Shown piece by piece: positions 1 through 7,979 of a stretch of DNA of 61,377 bases. Below the pieces are notes generated by a model. It was not told the origin of the DNA, searched no databases, and saw only the letters and a program-made list of their open reading frames with translations. The stretch covers positions 1 through 61,377 of the forward strand of contig BDTO01000003.1 in the NCBI GenBank assembly GCA_002897855.1. The letters are read 5' to 3'. Within the stretch, counting starts at the first letter, position 1; each line of letters begins with the position of its first letter. The stretch comes from a bacterium BMS3Bbin05. Lineage in GTDB: Bacteria > Nitrospirota > Thermodesulfovibrionia > Thermodesulfovibrionales > BMS3Bbin05. The position numbers and the translations under genes were made by a program.

Positions 1-68
1 TGCATATTATTACCCCGTTGATTTACTCATTATAGTAATTATCCCTTCCACGTTTTCAGTTAAATCTA

Positions 69-188
69 CTATTCGTCTATATTGCAGTCGCCATTGAAGA
101 GCATTTCTGGATTATCATATTTTGATTCTTTTTCACAAAAAGCTCTGGCTTCCCTTACCAAAATATCAATCGTTAATTTATGCTTCAT
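69..188 (-). CDS. Small ORF, possibly the N-terminal stub of a lost accessory gene (39 aa)
   Basis: The minus strand reads MKHKLTIDILVREARAFCEK and continues to a TAG stop after 39 codons. The start is well supported: AAGGAG sits 6 nt before the ATG. The peptide has the look of the first helix of a larger protein (charged, amphipathic) rather than a finished small protein, and no domain is recognisable. It follows a methyltransferase remnant on the same strand, so I infer it is the start of another gene of the same decayed locus, cut short. It could also be a genuine small protein. The composition is AT-rich like its neighbour at 366-1337. Confidence 0.4.
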   Translation of the reverse strand: MKHKLTIDILVREARAFCEKESKYDNPEMLFNGDCNIDE

Positions 189-252
189 TCAAAACTCCTT
201 ATAGTGGCAGGTTTGAGATTCAATAATTTAGAACATGTGTTCCATTTGCAAA

Positions 253-342
253 TTATTTAAGCTCGATCTGACTGCCATTGCCATGGTCCTCAAGTTCATC
301 TATCCTCCGGCTGTCGCCGATGATTATGGAGGTTTTAGGCAT
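253..342 (-). pseudogene. DNA methyltransferase N-terminal remnant (29 codons)
   Basis: The minus strand encodes MPKTSIIIGDSRRIDELED and stops 10 codons later. The I-I-I-G-D-S-R-x-x-x-E-L stretch matches the usual opening of beta-class (N4/N6) DNA methyltransferases, which normally continue within a few residues into the catalytic TSPPY motif. Here that motif is absent and the frame ends. It starts 23 nt after the stop of the 323-codon gene upstream, as expected for adjacent restriction-modification genes. No strong ribosome binding site is visible. I read it as a deletion remnant. The assignment rests on a short stretch and is moderate. Confidence 0.45.
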
Positions 343-365
343 TGTCTGCTTTTGAATAAATTTCT

Positions 366-1337
366 TTAAGTATCCTTTTTAGTCCATTCTTTAAGAATTC
401 CATATAATTCATCACAAATCTTATTGAAATCAGCCTTATTGAGTAAATCATTATTGCCAACGAGATAATATTCTAAATCCAAGTCCAATATTAAATCGCC
501 ATAACAATTCGGCGGAGAAGCATTTTTTACAAATAAAACACCATGTATTGTTTCTCTAAAATGTTTAAGTTTCTCGTAATAAAGTTTAAAATTTTCAGGT
601 GAGTCATCAGATAAGTGTTCGCATAATCCAAATATCCATCGGACACCAAAAAGATTAGAATCTCCATACATTGTAAATTTACACTCAAGTTCGTCTATGT
701 GACCATCAATTTCCCCTGAGACATAAATTACTATGAAGTTATAAATATCACTATCTTGAGGGAATTTGCGAGGATTGCCATTTTTATTTTGGCATTTACT
801 TAGTATTAAATTTTGAAGACGGACGATTTTGTCCTTTTCATCTTGACCACTTAACGTGATCTCATACCTTCCACGATTAGCGAGTTGACTTCTTGTATAG
901 TCTGTGAGCCACTTTCTTTGGTTTGCTTGATGAAGATCGAAACATATTCTCATTCCATTATATGTTCTATATAAAAAATCAACGGTATCGTCTGAATTTC
1001 CAAGTAACTTTGTTTCATATTCCAATGTTCTACCTTTTGATTCAAAATCATAAGCAAAATAAGTCTCGAATACATAACTATTAAATTCTATTTTATTTTT
1101 TGAAGATGTTAGTGATTTAATAAGCTTATTATAGTGATCAGTATTTGACAATAATGTGAGTTTTTCTCTGAAGCCTAATATATCATCTTTAAATCCAGAG
1201 TTTATATTAACTCCTAAGTTTTGGGTAAGTGCAATAGCAAGTTTATTTTCCAATTTTTTTATATTCATATTCTTGTTCTTAGGGCATACAAACTTTTTGA
1301 CCCTGTCCTTAAAATAAACACAGAGTATTTTTATCAT
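366..1337 (-). CDS. Hypothetical protein, AT-rich accessory gene, possible nuclease-like fold
   Basis: This is a 323-codon frame whose AT content is clearly higher than the rest of the window, suggesting horizontal origin. No family is recognised with confidence. Around residues 84-135 the order helix-Glu (FETYFAYDFESKG), then VDFLYRT, then a hydrophobic strand RICFDLHQ resembles the layout of a PD-(D/E)XK nuclease core. The usual E-x-K is not present (FDLHQ instead), so this is only a suggestion. It lies directly upstream of a methyltransferase remnant on the same strand, so it could be the restriction partner of a decayed system. The start is uncertain: ATG at 1335-1337 or the internal ATG at 1266-1268, neither with a clear Shine-Dalgarno. 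Confidence 0.6.
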   Translation of the reverse strand: MIKILCVYFKDRVKKFVCPKNKNMNIKKLENKLAIALTQNLGVNINSGFKDDILGFREKLTLLSNTDHYNKLIKSLTSSKNKIEFNSYVFETYFAYDFESKGRTLEYETKLLGNSDDTVDFLYRTYNGMRICFDLHQANQRKWLTDYTRSQLANRGRYEITLSGQDEKDKIVRLQNLILSKCQNKNGNPRKFPQDSDIYNFIVIYVSGEIDGHIDELECKFTMYGDSNLFGVRWIFGLCEHLSDDSPENFKLYYEKLKHFRETIHGVLFVKNASPPNCYGDLILDLDLEYYLVGNNDLLNKADFNKICDELYGILKEWTKKDT

Positions 1338-1426
1338 GATTATCTTTTATTTTATACTGTTTCTTCTACTTCAACTGATTCAATTGAATCATATTTTGAT
1401 GGTCTTTGTCAAGGAAAGAATGAAGG

Positions 1427-1564
1427 TTAAATCTCGGGTAGGAGAATATTTATCTGTGCGCCTGGGAAAAGAGTAAGATCAAGCTCTCTTTCCCGTCCCC
1501 ATGCCCACTCGGGTATTATCGAAAGCTTTGCAGTTCCCGAGCGGATGGATATTTTCCCGTTTCA
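1427..1564 (-). other. Preserved C-terminal tail after in-frame TGA of the STAS/HATPase gene
   Basis: Beyond the TGA at 1562-1564 the same frame stays open for 44 codons (NGKISIRSGTAKLSIIPEW and onward to INILLPEI) and ends at TAA (1427-1429). This tail is what the end of a STAS/HATPase protein should look like (NGKxxIRSGTA, then PGxQI-I-LP). It implies a TGG-to-TGA change, UGA readthrough or a sequence error. A 9-bp stem (CCGCUCGGG with CCCGAGUGG, one G-U) lies 18 nt after the TGA on the coding strand, but its 22-nt loop is too large for a normal bacterial SECIS. Confidence 0.75.
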
Positions 1565-2269
1565 TTGGGCTACAAAGCGCCTTACTGCAGCCAGGCCATG
1601 TCCTCTCCCCTCATCTGTATATCGTGATGCTCCATGAAGCAAGCCCTGCTCTATGGCATTAAGGTCGTCCTTAAAGGCAAATCTCTCAGACAGGGATTTT
1701 CTGAAGCCTATGCCGGTATCCATTACAGCGATTTTGACTATATTTTTATCAATATTCTGAAAATGATACTTCTGTATCCCAACATATCCGGTTGTTTCAC
1801 TGTGTTCAATGATATTCTGACATGCCTCGGAAAGCGCTACAATAAAGCCGTTTATTGTACTGTCGTCATAGTGGAGATGCCTTGCCAGTATTGCATGGGC
1901 ACGGTCTTTAACCTCCCCGACTATGAAATGGATGTCGTCTGCCTTTTCTATCGAGGTAATCTCAAGCAGGACATCGGAATAGGAACTTCTCAAGTATTTA
2001 TCTGATATCTGTGGCGCGGGAGGCTTAAGCCTGAAATATCTGTTAGCGAATCTGAAGAAGTCCATCCTTTCAAGATATTTTAGAACCTCCTCTGATTCAG
2101 GGAGATTAAGGGATTTTCGAACACCTTCTGATTTGCAGAGTTCGCCAAGCTCAAGGAGGCCGACCATTCCATAGGGGTCTATGAAATTCACTCCCCGAAG
2201 ATCGATCGTGGACGATTTCCTGGAAAAGCTCAAGGTATCTTCAAAGGTATCCTCTGTTAGTCGGGTCAT
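1562..2269 (-). CDS. STAS/HATPase-type anti-sigma regulator, interrupted by an in-frame TGA
   Basis: The 235-residue product has an N-terminal STAS-like half (residues 1-75, with IDLRGVNFIDPYGMVGLLEL) and a C-terminal GHKL ATPase domain of the anti-sigma/serine-kinase type. The N box is at ALSEACQNIIEHS (E148, N152), the G1 box at DTGIG (184-188) and the G2 region at GRGHGLAAV (221-229). Such proteins sense signals and control sigma factors or anti-anti-sigma partners in the cytoplasm. The frame ends at a TGA (1562-1564) exactly where family members usually carry Trp, and a convincing C-terminus continues in the same frame (see 1427-1564). As drawn, the product lacks the last strand of the ATPase fold, so it may be non-functional unless the TGA is read through. 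Confidence 0.75.
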   Translation of the reverse strand: MTRLTEDTFEDTLSFSRKSSTIDLRGVNFIDPYGMVGLLELGELCKSEGVRKSLNLPESEEVLKYLERMDFFRFANRYFRLKPPAPQISDKYLRSSYSDVLLEITSIEKADDIHFIVGEVKDRAHAILARHLHYDDSTINGFIVALSEACQNIIEHSETTGYVGIQKYHFQNIDKNIVKIAVMDTGIGFRKSLSERFAFKDDLNAIEQGLLHGASRYTDEGRGHGLAAVRRFVAQ

Positions 2270-2361
2270 AAATATTGATGTTCAGTCTCCCCGCACGGAT
2301 AACTTATTTTATAATAATGTATAATAAAATTTATATATTACAAGATGATAACGGATCGAAT

Positions 2362-2718
2362 ATGTCGGATCTCGTAGATTTATTACTTGGAAGCACAACT
2401 CGCCGGTTAACGATATCAATACTACTTGCCGTTATTATAACTACGGCGATTACATTTATCCTGCTGAAATTCAAAAAAGGCCGCAAGACAATTGAAGAGA
2501 GGCTGTTTGATATTTCAAGGGCCAGGGATTGCAGTGAGTACGACCTCTTTATGGAAGCTGCCGGCATGTGGAACATACCGGAGGCACAGGTGCAGGAAGA
2601 TTTTAAAAGATACCTGCTGGGTTCGGAGATACCGCATTACATAAGAAGTTATCTTCGGGCAGAAGAAAAGAAAGATGAATTAAATGGACTTTTCCGGATG
2701 TGGCCAGGTGGTATTTAA
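2362..2718 (+). CDS. Small single-pass membrane protein, unknown function
   Basis: The frame encodes about 118 residues from the ATG at 2362 (an earlier in-frame ATG at 2275 or 2317 is possible, but the sequence between looks non-coding and AT-rich). One hydrophobic segment (SILLAVIITTAITFILL, about residues 18-34) is followed by a basic KFKKGRK stretch and then a soluble, acidic-basic helical region. This suggests one transmembrane anchor with a cytoplasmic tail. It is divergent from the STAS/HATPase gene, with an AT-rich spacer that could hold both promoters. No family recognised. Confidence 0.6.
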   Translation: MSDLVDLLLGSTTRRLTISILLAVIITTAITFILLKFKKGRKTIEERLFDISRARDCSEYDLFMEAAGMWNIPEAQVQEDFKRYLLGSEIPHYIRSYLRAEEKKDELNGLFRMWPGGI

Positions 2719-2820
2719 ATGATGATTCAATTATCATTTACCGTGCCGCAATTATCGCCAATCATGTAAAATACTTACTATCGAAATCCCATGTGTTCCT
2801 GCTGGAGGTGTTAGAAATAA

Positions 2821-3852
2821 ATGAATATTTATTTTACAAGGACCAACGGTCCTGTTGATGACGCAATTGATGATTTGGTGAAGCTTGTGGGAGATGTGAA
2901 TCACCCCGAGATAGTCCGTGAGATGATACTCGCAGCTCTTAAGGCCGGGAAGGAACACGCCGGCAGAGAAGACCTCAGGCTCATGAACTACACAATGAAG
3001 GAGATGAGGTATACATCAAAGGTGTTCGGTCCTTACCGTCATGTCAAAAAGGTTACTGTGTTCGGTTCGGCAAGGACAGGACCTGATGAGCCGGTATATG
3101 ACATTGCCCGTCAGCTTGGAAGGAAGCTTGCGGAGGCTGGATATATGGTTATCACGGGAGGCGGCGGCGGGATCATGCAGGCCGTAAATGAGGGTGCGGG
3201 GCCGGAGCGTTCTTTTGGCGTCAACATCCAACTCCCCTTTGAGCAGAAACCCAACCCCGTACTTACCGGGAATCCCCGTCTTATTACTTACAAGTATTTT
3301 TTCAACCGAAAGGTTGCTTTTGTAAAAGAGGCCCATGCCATAACGCTTTTTCCCGGCGGTTTCGGTACCCTCGACGAGGCGATGGAGACCCTTACACTTC
3401 TGCAGACCGGCAAACACAACCCTCTTCCATTAATCCTGATAGATGAACCGGGAGGTACTTACTGGTCCAGATGGGAGAGGTTCTTCAGGGAAGAACTCCT
3501 TGCGGAAGGTTATATAAGTGGTTCGGATTTCAATCTTTTCGAACTCGTTGATTCCGTTGATGATGCGATAGAGAGAATCAACCATTTCTACCGGCTCTAT
3601 CATAGTATTCGTCATGTCGGTAAAAAACTCGTTATCAGGCTGTCATCCGGTATAGATGAGGAACAGGTAAGGCAGCTGAAGGAAAGATTCAGTGATATGC
3701 TGATACCGGGCGGTGATATGTATATTTCAGGGCCCCTTCCCGATGAATCCGACGAGCCTGATATCTTAGATCTTCCACGGCTCGTTGTTGATTTTGACCG
3801 AAGGCATTTCAGCCGTCTGAGAAAATTTATCCACGAAATTAACAAATGTTGA
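2821..3852 (+). CDS. LOG-family / TIGR00730-like Rossmann nucleotide-binding protein
   Basis: The family hallmarks are clear: VITGGGGGIMQAVNEGA at about residues 112-128 and PGGFGTLDEAMETLTLLQ at about 178-195, the PGGxGTxxE motif used for ribose-phosphate bond hydrolysis. LOG-type enzymes cleave nucleoside 5'-monophosphates or related compounds in the cytoplasm. At 343 residues it is much longer than the usual 180-200, with about 80 extra N-terminal residues and a C-terminal extension of about 90. This puts it nearer the longer PpnN-like proteins than the short LOG enzymes. ATG at 2821 follows GGAGGTG at some distance. It stands alone. Exact substrate unknown. Confidence 0.85.
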   Translation: MNIYFTRTNGPVDDAIDDLVKLVGDVNHPEIVREMILAALKAGKEHAGREDLRLMNYTMKEMRYTSKVFGPYRHVKKVTVFGSARTGPDEPVYDIARQLGRKLAEAGYMVITGGGGGIMQAVNEGAGPERSFGVNIQLPFEQKPNPVLTGNPRLITYKYFFNRKVAFVKEAHAITLFPGGFGTLDEAMETLTLLQTGKHNPLPLILIDEPGGTYWSRWERFFREELLAEGYISGSDFNLFELVDSVDDAIERINHFYRLYHSIRHVGKKLVIRLSSGIDEEQVRQLKERFSDMLIPGGDMYISGPLPDESDEPDILDLPRLVVDFDRRHFSRLRKFIHEINKC

Positions 3853-3924
3853 GATCCGATGGTAAATTGCATGGACTTGGCAAGACTCATTTTGAGCCGC
3901 GGGGAAGATCAATAATATTTTTTT

Positions 3925-4036
3925 TACCCCCCTTTAGAAAAAGGGGGCAGGGGGGATTTGAATCAGGGAAAAACATGAGCGATATGGAATTGTAATTAAA
4001 AAAATCTCCCCTAACCCCTCTTTACCAAAGAGGGGA
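3925..4036. repeat. Two G/C-rich hairpin repeats in the intergenic region
   Basis: The 374-nt gap between the LOG gene and the cytochrome gene holds two dispersed hairpin modules: a CCCCCCTTT...AAAGGGGG motif at about 3927-3957 and a CCCCTCTTT...AAAGAGGGG motif at about 4012-4036. The same type of module recurs at 47036-47056, 53390-53430, 53600-53640, 55946-55982 and 56160-56187, and inside coding sequence at 36262-36300 and 45462-45500. They look like REP/BOX-type elements. The rest of the gap holds no gene. Confidence 0.6.
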
Positions 4037-4066
4037 AAAGTATCAGTAGGTCTTTACCAGTTTCAA

Positions 4067-4175
4067 TGGATAGCGAGCGTATTCCCCGTGGACTTATCAC
4101 GGGGTGGAGTGAGTGAATATAATAATGAAAATTCCCTGCATTAGATTAGCGGCGGCAGGGTCCCAGGGAAGATCA
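4067..4175. repeat. Dispersed ~100-bp repeat, copy 1
   Basis: The stretch beginning ATGGATAGCGAGCG and ending GGGAAGATCAAT matches a second copy at 18588-18682 over most of its length. The shared blocks are GATAGCGAGCG, GTGAGYGAATATRATAATG, TTCCYTGCATTAGATTA and CGGCGGC. A partial third copy of its right end (GAGCCGCGGGGAAGATCAAT) lies at 3894-3913. It is not coding. This copy carries an extra GTGGACTTATCAC insertion not seen in the other. Confidence 0.6.
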
Positions 4176-4226
4176 ATTTACGCAGGTATGTATTTAACGT
4201 ATTTAAGTTGTTAAAAGGAGGCTGTC

Positions 4227-4523
4227 ATGCTGCATAAGTACAGGTTTTATTTCATGGCCGTTGCCCTTGTGTTTCTTTTTACCGGTTGTGCACCGGACGG
4301 AGCAAAAATATTCAAAAAAGAATGCGCTGCCTGTCATAACTTCAAAGGTTTTGGCGGAAGTATATGCCCTGATCTTACCGATGTGAAACACAGAAGAAGT
4401 GATGCATGGATCAGGCAGCAACTCAGGGATCCCTCTGTCAATAAACCTGATTCAAGAATGCCGAGCTTTGAGCGTTTATCTGATAAGGAGGTTCAGGCAT
4501 TGATAGATTACCTCAAACAATGA
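4227..4523 (+). CDS. Small c-type cytochrome lipoprotein
   Basis: The 98-residue product starts with a lipoprotein signal (hydrophobic residues 9-19, then the lipobox L-F-T-G-C with C21 as the lipidated residue). It carries one haem-attachment motif, C33-A-A-C36-H37. M78 in SRMPSF is the likely distal ligand, typical of small class I cytochromes. It would sit in the periplasm, tethered to a membrane, and carry single electrons. The start is firm: AAAAGGAGG lies 7 nt before the ATG. No oxidase or reductase gene is adjacent, so its partner is unknown. Confidence 0.88.
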   Translation: MLHKYRFYFMAVALVFLFTGCAPDGAKIFKKECAACHNFKGFGGSICPDLTDVKHRRSDAWIRQQLRDPSVNKPDSRMPSFERLSDKEVQALIDYLKQ

Positions 4524-4674
4524 TGGCTGCATGAAAAGTCAACAAATGGATAGCTCAGTAAAAATCTTCAGATCAAGGGAGTTCGATATAACTGTAGTGC
4601 CTGGGTATAAAAAGTGATATATTGAAGGGATGGAACAGAATTGATCGGGCGCCTGATTTCAGGGGGGCAGTGCC

Positions 4675-5202
4675 ATGAATGTATTTGAAGCCATAAAAGA
4701 CAGGAGAAGCATAAGGAGGTTTGCGAAGAGCGGAATTCCTGAGGAAATGACAGAACGGCTTATTGATGCTCTTATCTGGGCGCCGAGTGCGGGAAATCTC
4801 CAGGCGAGGAAGTTTTATTTCATCTCCGATCCTGAGGTTCAGAGTGCCCTGGCGTCAGCCGCCCTGGATCAGAGCTTTATCGCAAAGGCTCCTCTTGTTG
4901 TCGTTGGATGCACAGACGACAGGATAGTGGACCGGTACGGCAGGAGGGGTGTTGAGCTGTATACCATTCAGGATGTATCGTGCAGTATAATGTGCATGAT
5001 GCTTGCTGCACACGAAATGGGACTGGGTACGGTCTGGACAGGGGCCTTTCATGAAGATATCGTAGCTGAAATATTATGTCTCCCGGGCAGCTTCAGACCT
5101 GTTGCGATAGTTCCGGTCGGATGGCCCGGGGAGAAACCTTCTGTGCCGGGGAGAATAAGCCGTGATATTGCCGTTGTCCGGATGGGAGGACAAAAAAAAT
5201 AA
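4675..5202 (+). CDS. Nitroreductase family protein
   Basis: The 175-residue product begins with the family signature MNVFEAIKDRRSIRRF (FMN-phosphate-contacting RRSIRRF) and continues with WAPSAGNLQARKFYFI (FMN-contacting P-S-x-x-N-x-Q). The C-terminal VAIVPVGWPGEKP motif is also typical. These cytoplasmic flavoenzymes reduce nitro compounds, quinones or related substrates with NAD(P)H. The specific substrate cannot be read from sequence. ATG at 4675 follows GGGGGG nearby. It is convergent with the GroES-like gene, 5 bp away. Confidence 0.88.
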   Translation: MNVFEAIKDRRSIRRFAKSGIPEEMTERLIDALIWAPSAGNLQARKFYFISDPEVQSALASAALDQSFIAKAPLVVVGCTDDRIVDRYGRRGVELYTIQDVSCSIMCMMLAAHEMGLGTVWTGAFHEDIVAEILCLPGSFRPVAIVPVGWPGEKPSVPGRISRDIAVVRMGGQKK

Positions 5203-5207
5203 AGGGC

Positions 5208-5576
5208 TTATCCTTCAACTATCTCGGTTCTTACGATGGCGAGAATCGATGTGTGTGGGACTATCAGATATTTTTCTCCTTCATATTGAATCTCAACCCC
5301 ATCCTTTTTCAGAAACAGGGCATAGTCTCCTTCCTTTGCCTCAAGCGGCATATAATGGGTTTTATTATTTGAAACGGCCCATGGTTCACTGTTCTGTGTC
5401 GAGGGGTCGTGGACTGCGTATCCGGGGCCGGTCTTGACTACATATCCACTCTGGACTTCATCTTTTTCCTTGACGGTGGGGGGGAGATAGAGTCCGGCAC
5501 CGGTACGGCTTTCACTCCTGTCGAGTGATATGAGTACCCTGGGGCCAATAACTATGAGGTTCTTTTTGGCTTTCAT
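5208..5576 (-). CDS. GroES-like co-chaperonin, divergent and longer than usual
   Basis: The 122-residue product has the Cpn10 fold: a beta-strand VIGPRVLISLD, a mobile loop SRTGAGLYLPPTVKEKDE resembling the GroES loop that binds GroEL, a turn VVKTGPG, and a terminal VPHTSILAIVR. The usual GroES length is 95-100. The extra residues lie mainly at 55-75, between the central strands. No groEL is adjacent. It may be a second co-chaperonin with a specialised role. Classification as Cpn10-like is good; function as a GroEL partner is inferred. Confidence 0.75.
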   Translation of the reverse strand: MKAKKNLIVIGPRVLISLDRSESRTGAGLYLPPTVKEKDEVQSGYVVKTGPGYAVHDPSTQNSEPWAVSNNKTHYMPLEAKEGDYALFLKKDGVEIQYEGEKYLIVPHTSILAIVRTEIVEG

Positions 5577-5650
5577 GATTTATTATTATATAGTTCCTTG
5601 GGAATAAAATTGAAGAAGAAGTTAATAAACAGCTTCGTTAAGTGGAGATA

Positions 5651-5887
5651 ATGACCGGTAGAAAGATAGATGTTATTTCATATTCAGGATATAGAGCTGA
5701 AGAAATCCCCCAGTCATTCAGGATTGATAATGAGAAGATAGATGTCATTACGATCATTAAATCCTGGCTCGAAGAGGTAACGCAGGAGCAGGGTATCAGG
5801 AGATTCTTCAGGGTGAAGGGAAGCGATGGTTATATACATGTTATGTATTTTGATGAGAATTCCGGCGAATGGTTTCTTTCCCGGTAA
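5651..5887 (+). CDS. Conserved-looking small hypothetical protein (78 aa)
   Basis: The frame from ATG 5651 encodes a soluble, slightly acidic protein. Its C-terminal half (RFFRVKGSDGYIHVMYFDENSGEWFL) looks like three beta-strands with well-spaced aromatics, suggesting a compact folded domain. GTGGAG lies just before the start. A GTG at 5642 is an alternative. No family recognised and no operon partner beyond the radical SAM gene 45 nt downstream on the same strand. Confidence 0.65.
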   Translation: MTGRKIDVISYSGYRAEEIPQSFRIDNEKIDVITIIKSWLEEVTQEQGIRRFFRVKGSDGYIHVMYFDENSGEWFLSR

Positions 5888-5932
5888 ATCTCTTCGTTTG
5901 ACAATCCGTTTGTTAAAGATTGATAATTAATT

Positions 5933-6865
5933 ATGTCGGACAGATATAATGCATTTGGGGCATACCTGAAAAAGCGTTTCGGTGAAAGGGTTTACAAGGT
6001 CAATATCGATGCGGGCTTTACATGTCCAAACAGGGATGGTACGGTCGGATATGGAGGCTGTGTCTATTGCAACAATGACAGTTTCAGGCCGTCTTCGTGC
6101 AGTTCAGTCATTCCTGTAAGTGAGCAGGTTCAAAAGGGAATGTCATATATAGAGAAGAGGTATGGTGCGAAGAAATTCATCTCATATTTTCAACCTTATA
6201 CAAATACGTACGCCGATGTTGAGACACTGAGGAAGCTTTACGAAGAAGCAATCGGAGATCCCCGCGTGATAGGCATTGCAATAGGGACGAGGCCCGACTG
6301 TGTAGACAGTGACAAGCTTGACCTGCTGGAAGATTTTGCAAAAAGCCGTTTTGTTCTCGTGGAGTACGGTCTCCAGTCCGTCTATGACGGTACGCTTGAA
6401 TATATCAACAGGGGCCACGACTTCAAGTGTTTTGTCGACGCGGTAAACCTGACCAGGGGAAGGGGTATCGGCATAGGAGCCCATATAATAGTTGGCTTTC
6501 CAACGGAAACCCGTGAAGAGATGCTTAAAATGGCAGATGAAATCTCAACCCTGCCCATAGAATTTCTGAAGATCCACCAGCTTCAGATCGTAAAGGATAC
6601 GATCATGGCGGGTATGTACGAAGAGAAGCTCTTTCCTGCATTCGGGTATGAGGAATATCTCAATTTTGTTGTGGATTTTGTTGAAAGGCTGAGGCCGGAT
6701 ATGGTTCTTCAAAGACTTTTTGCCCTTTCACCCGATGATATACTAATTGCCCCCAAGTGGGGAAAGACAAGACAGCAGATTATTCGTGACATCGATTCCC
6801 GTTTTAAGGACAGAAATGCCTGGCAGGGGAGACTCTTTAACAAGAAACTTTCTGCAGTAGCATAG
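5933..6865 (+). CDS. Radical SAM protein, TIGR01212/YhcC family
   Basis: The 310-residue protein opens with FGERVYKVNIDAGFTCPNRD followed by GTVGYGGCVYCNN. The cysteines in CPNRDGTVGYGGCVYC bind the SAM-cleaving [4Fe-4S] cluster in the spacing of the YhcC/ElbB-related family rather than the standard CxxxCxxC. The barrel continues with GTRPDCVD, EYGLQSVYDGTLEYINRGH and HIIVGFPTE, all family landmarks, and ends with SPDDILIAPKWG. The reaction is not established for this family. Start ATG at 5933 lacks a strong Shine-Dalgarno but matches family length. Confidence 0.88.
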   Translation: MSDRYNAFGAYLKKRFGERVYKVNIDAGFTCPNRDGTVGYGGCVYCNNDSFRPSSCSSVIPVSEQVQKGMSYIEKRYGAKKFISYFQPYTNTYADVETLRKLYEEAIGDPRVIGIAIGTRPDCVDSDKLDLLEDFAKSRFVLVEYGLQSVYDGTLEYINRGHDFKCFVDAVNLTRGRGIGIGAHIIVGFPTETREEMLKMADEISTLPIEFLKIHQLQIVKDTIMAGMYEEKLFPAFGYEEYLNFVVDFVERLRPDMVLQRLFALSPDDILIAPKWGKTRQQIIRDIDSRFKDRNAWQGRLFNKKLSAVA

Positions 6866-6871
6866 GAACAA

Positions 6872-6892
6872 TATCCGGCACAAAAACCGGAT
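6872..6892. terminator. Weak hairpin between convergent genes
   Basis: An ATCCGG...CCGGAT inverted repeat with an 9-nt A-rich loop lies between the stop codons of the convergent radical SAM gene and the 6910-7758 gene. It is followed on the plus strand by an A-rich tract and lacks a clean T-run, so termination activity is only possible. Confidence 0.35.
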
Positions 6893-6909
6893 TAGACATA
6901 TAAAAAAAG

Positions 6910-7758
6910 TTATTGAATCTCATCCCATATGTTACCGGGGTTTTCGTCTGCCTCATCGGATAGATTGAATATTTCCTCTTCTGCAGTTTCGGTTGTTTCA
7001 TTCCTGTCCATGAGTTCCCTGTAGATGAAGGGTCTTGTTGAAGCCGGAAGCTTCGGGTCTCTATAGAGTTCTTTCAGGTCCGCTGTCTTCATGCCGTCAA
7101 TAAATTTTGTTACCTGCGCCATGGGAGTATGGAACTTCCTTATAAGGGCAAACCTGATGAGGTATCGTGACGACCATTGCGGGTGAGCGGCAATCATTCT
7201 TATTATCAGTGGTTTTGTCGCGGGTCTGTTTAGCATTCTATGCAGATATTCTTCCGTCAGTACCGGGCTGTCAAGACATGTACTGATGACCCTTTTGTCA
7301 CCCTTTGCCATAAGTTCAACAACAACATTGCTGTTAGCCCTCTTTGCCAGAGCCACCTTGATACCGGGGGGCATTGCAGGTATCCTCTCTTTGATAACAA
7401 GTTCTACCTTCTGTCTCAGGATTACGGGCAGATGCCTGCTTCTAATAATATCGGACAGGTCGAAAATGCGAAGGAACTTGATGAATGCAAGACTGATTCG
7501 CGGTGGAGTCTTCGGGTTTTTGCAAATGGCGAGCTTGAGTTTATAGCTGTGCTTGAATCTGACATCACCGGCCAGAAATCCGAGCGTTTCCTGAGTTGCC
7601 GCATTCCTTTTGGCAATAAAAACCGCCATATCTTCCGTGAGGTTTCCGTTCATCGTTGCGTTAGAGGTAGCCTCGGGATGGGGATCGCGTATGATGTCCC
7701 AAAGCTCTTCGGCCTCTGCAGTCCGGGCCGCCTTTATCCTCTCCGAAAGCGGAAGCAT
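6910..7758 (-). CDS. Hypothetical helical-repeat protein
   Basis: Taken from the ATG at 7756-7758 the product is 282 residues. An upstream ATG at 7869 would add 37 residues, but that stretch lacks a ribosome binding site and looks non-coding. The protein is almost entirely helical, with repeated units of about 40 residues (for example ALAKRANSNVVVELMAKGDKR, then VLTEEYLHRMLNRPATKP, then HPQWSSRYLIRFALIRKFHT). This recalls HEAT/LRV-type solenoids with a short-range repeat. The C-terminus is acidic (ETTETAEEEIFNLSDEADEN). Likely a scaffold or protein-binding role; function unknown. Confidence 0.7.
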   Translation of the reverse strand: MLPLSERIKAARTAEAEELWDIIRDPHPEATSNATMNGNLTEDMAVFIAKRNAATQETLGFLAGDVRFKHSYKLKLAICKNPKTPPRISLAFIKFLRIFDLSDIIRSRHLPVILRQKVELVIKERIPAMPPGIKVALAKRANSNVVVELMAKGDKRVISTCLDSPVLTEEYLHRMLNRPATKPLIIRMIAAHPQWSSRYLIRFALIRKFHTPMAQVTKFIDGMKTADLKELYRDPKLPASTRPFIYRELMDRNETTETAEEEIFNLSDEADENPGNIWDEIQ

Positions 7759-7979
7759 ATATTTTATTTTACCTGAAGAGGTGTTTGATATGAAAATAAT
7801 TGACGACAATTTCCGCTGTCCTGTTATATGCGTTAATTCATGATGGATATAATGAGGCGTAGAATCCATTTAAGGAAGGTTTTTATGAGGCAATTCGTGC
7901 AGTTTCTTCGGAATCAGGTATATCGTTTAACAAAAAATAGCCAGGTAACACTTATAAGGTTTTCCTGCGTCAACAAATG

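Noticed and set aside
1562-1564. The TGA of the STAS/HATPase gene as a second selenocysteine codon
   Set aside because: The family residue there is Trp rather than Cys, there is no redox motif, and the only nearby stem has a 22-nt loop. Nonsense mutation, readthrough or error fits better.
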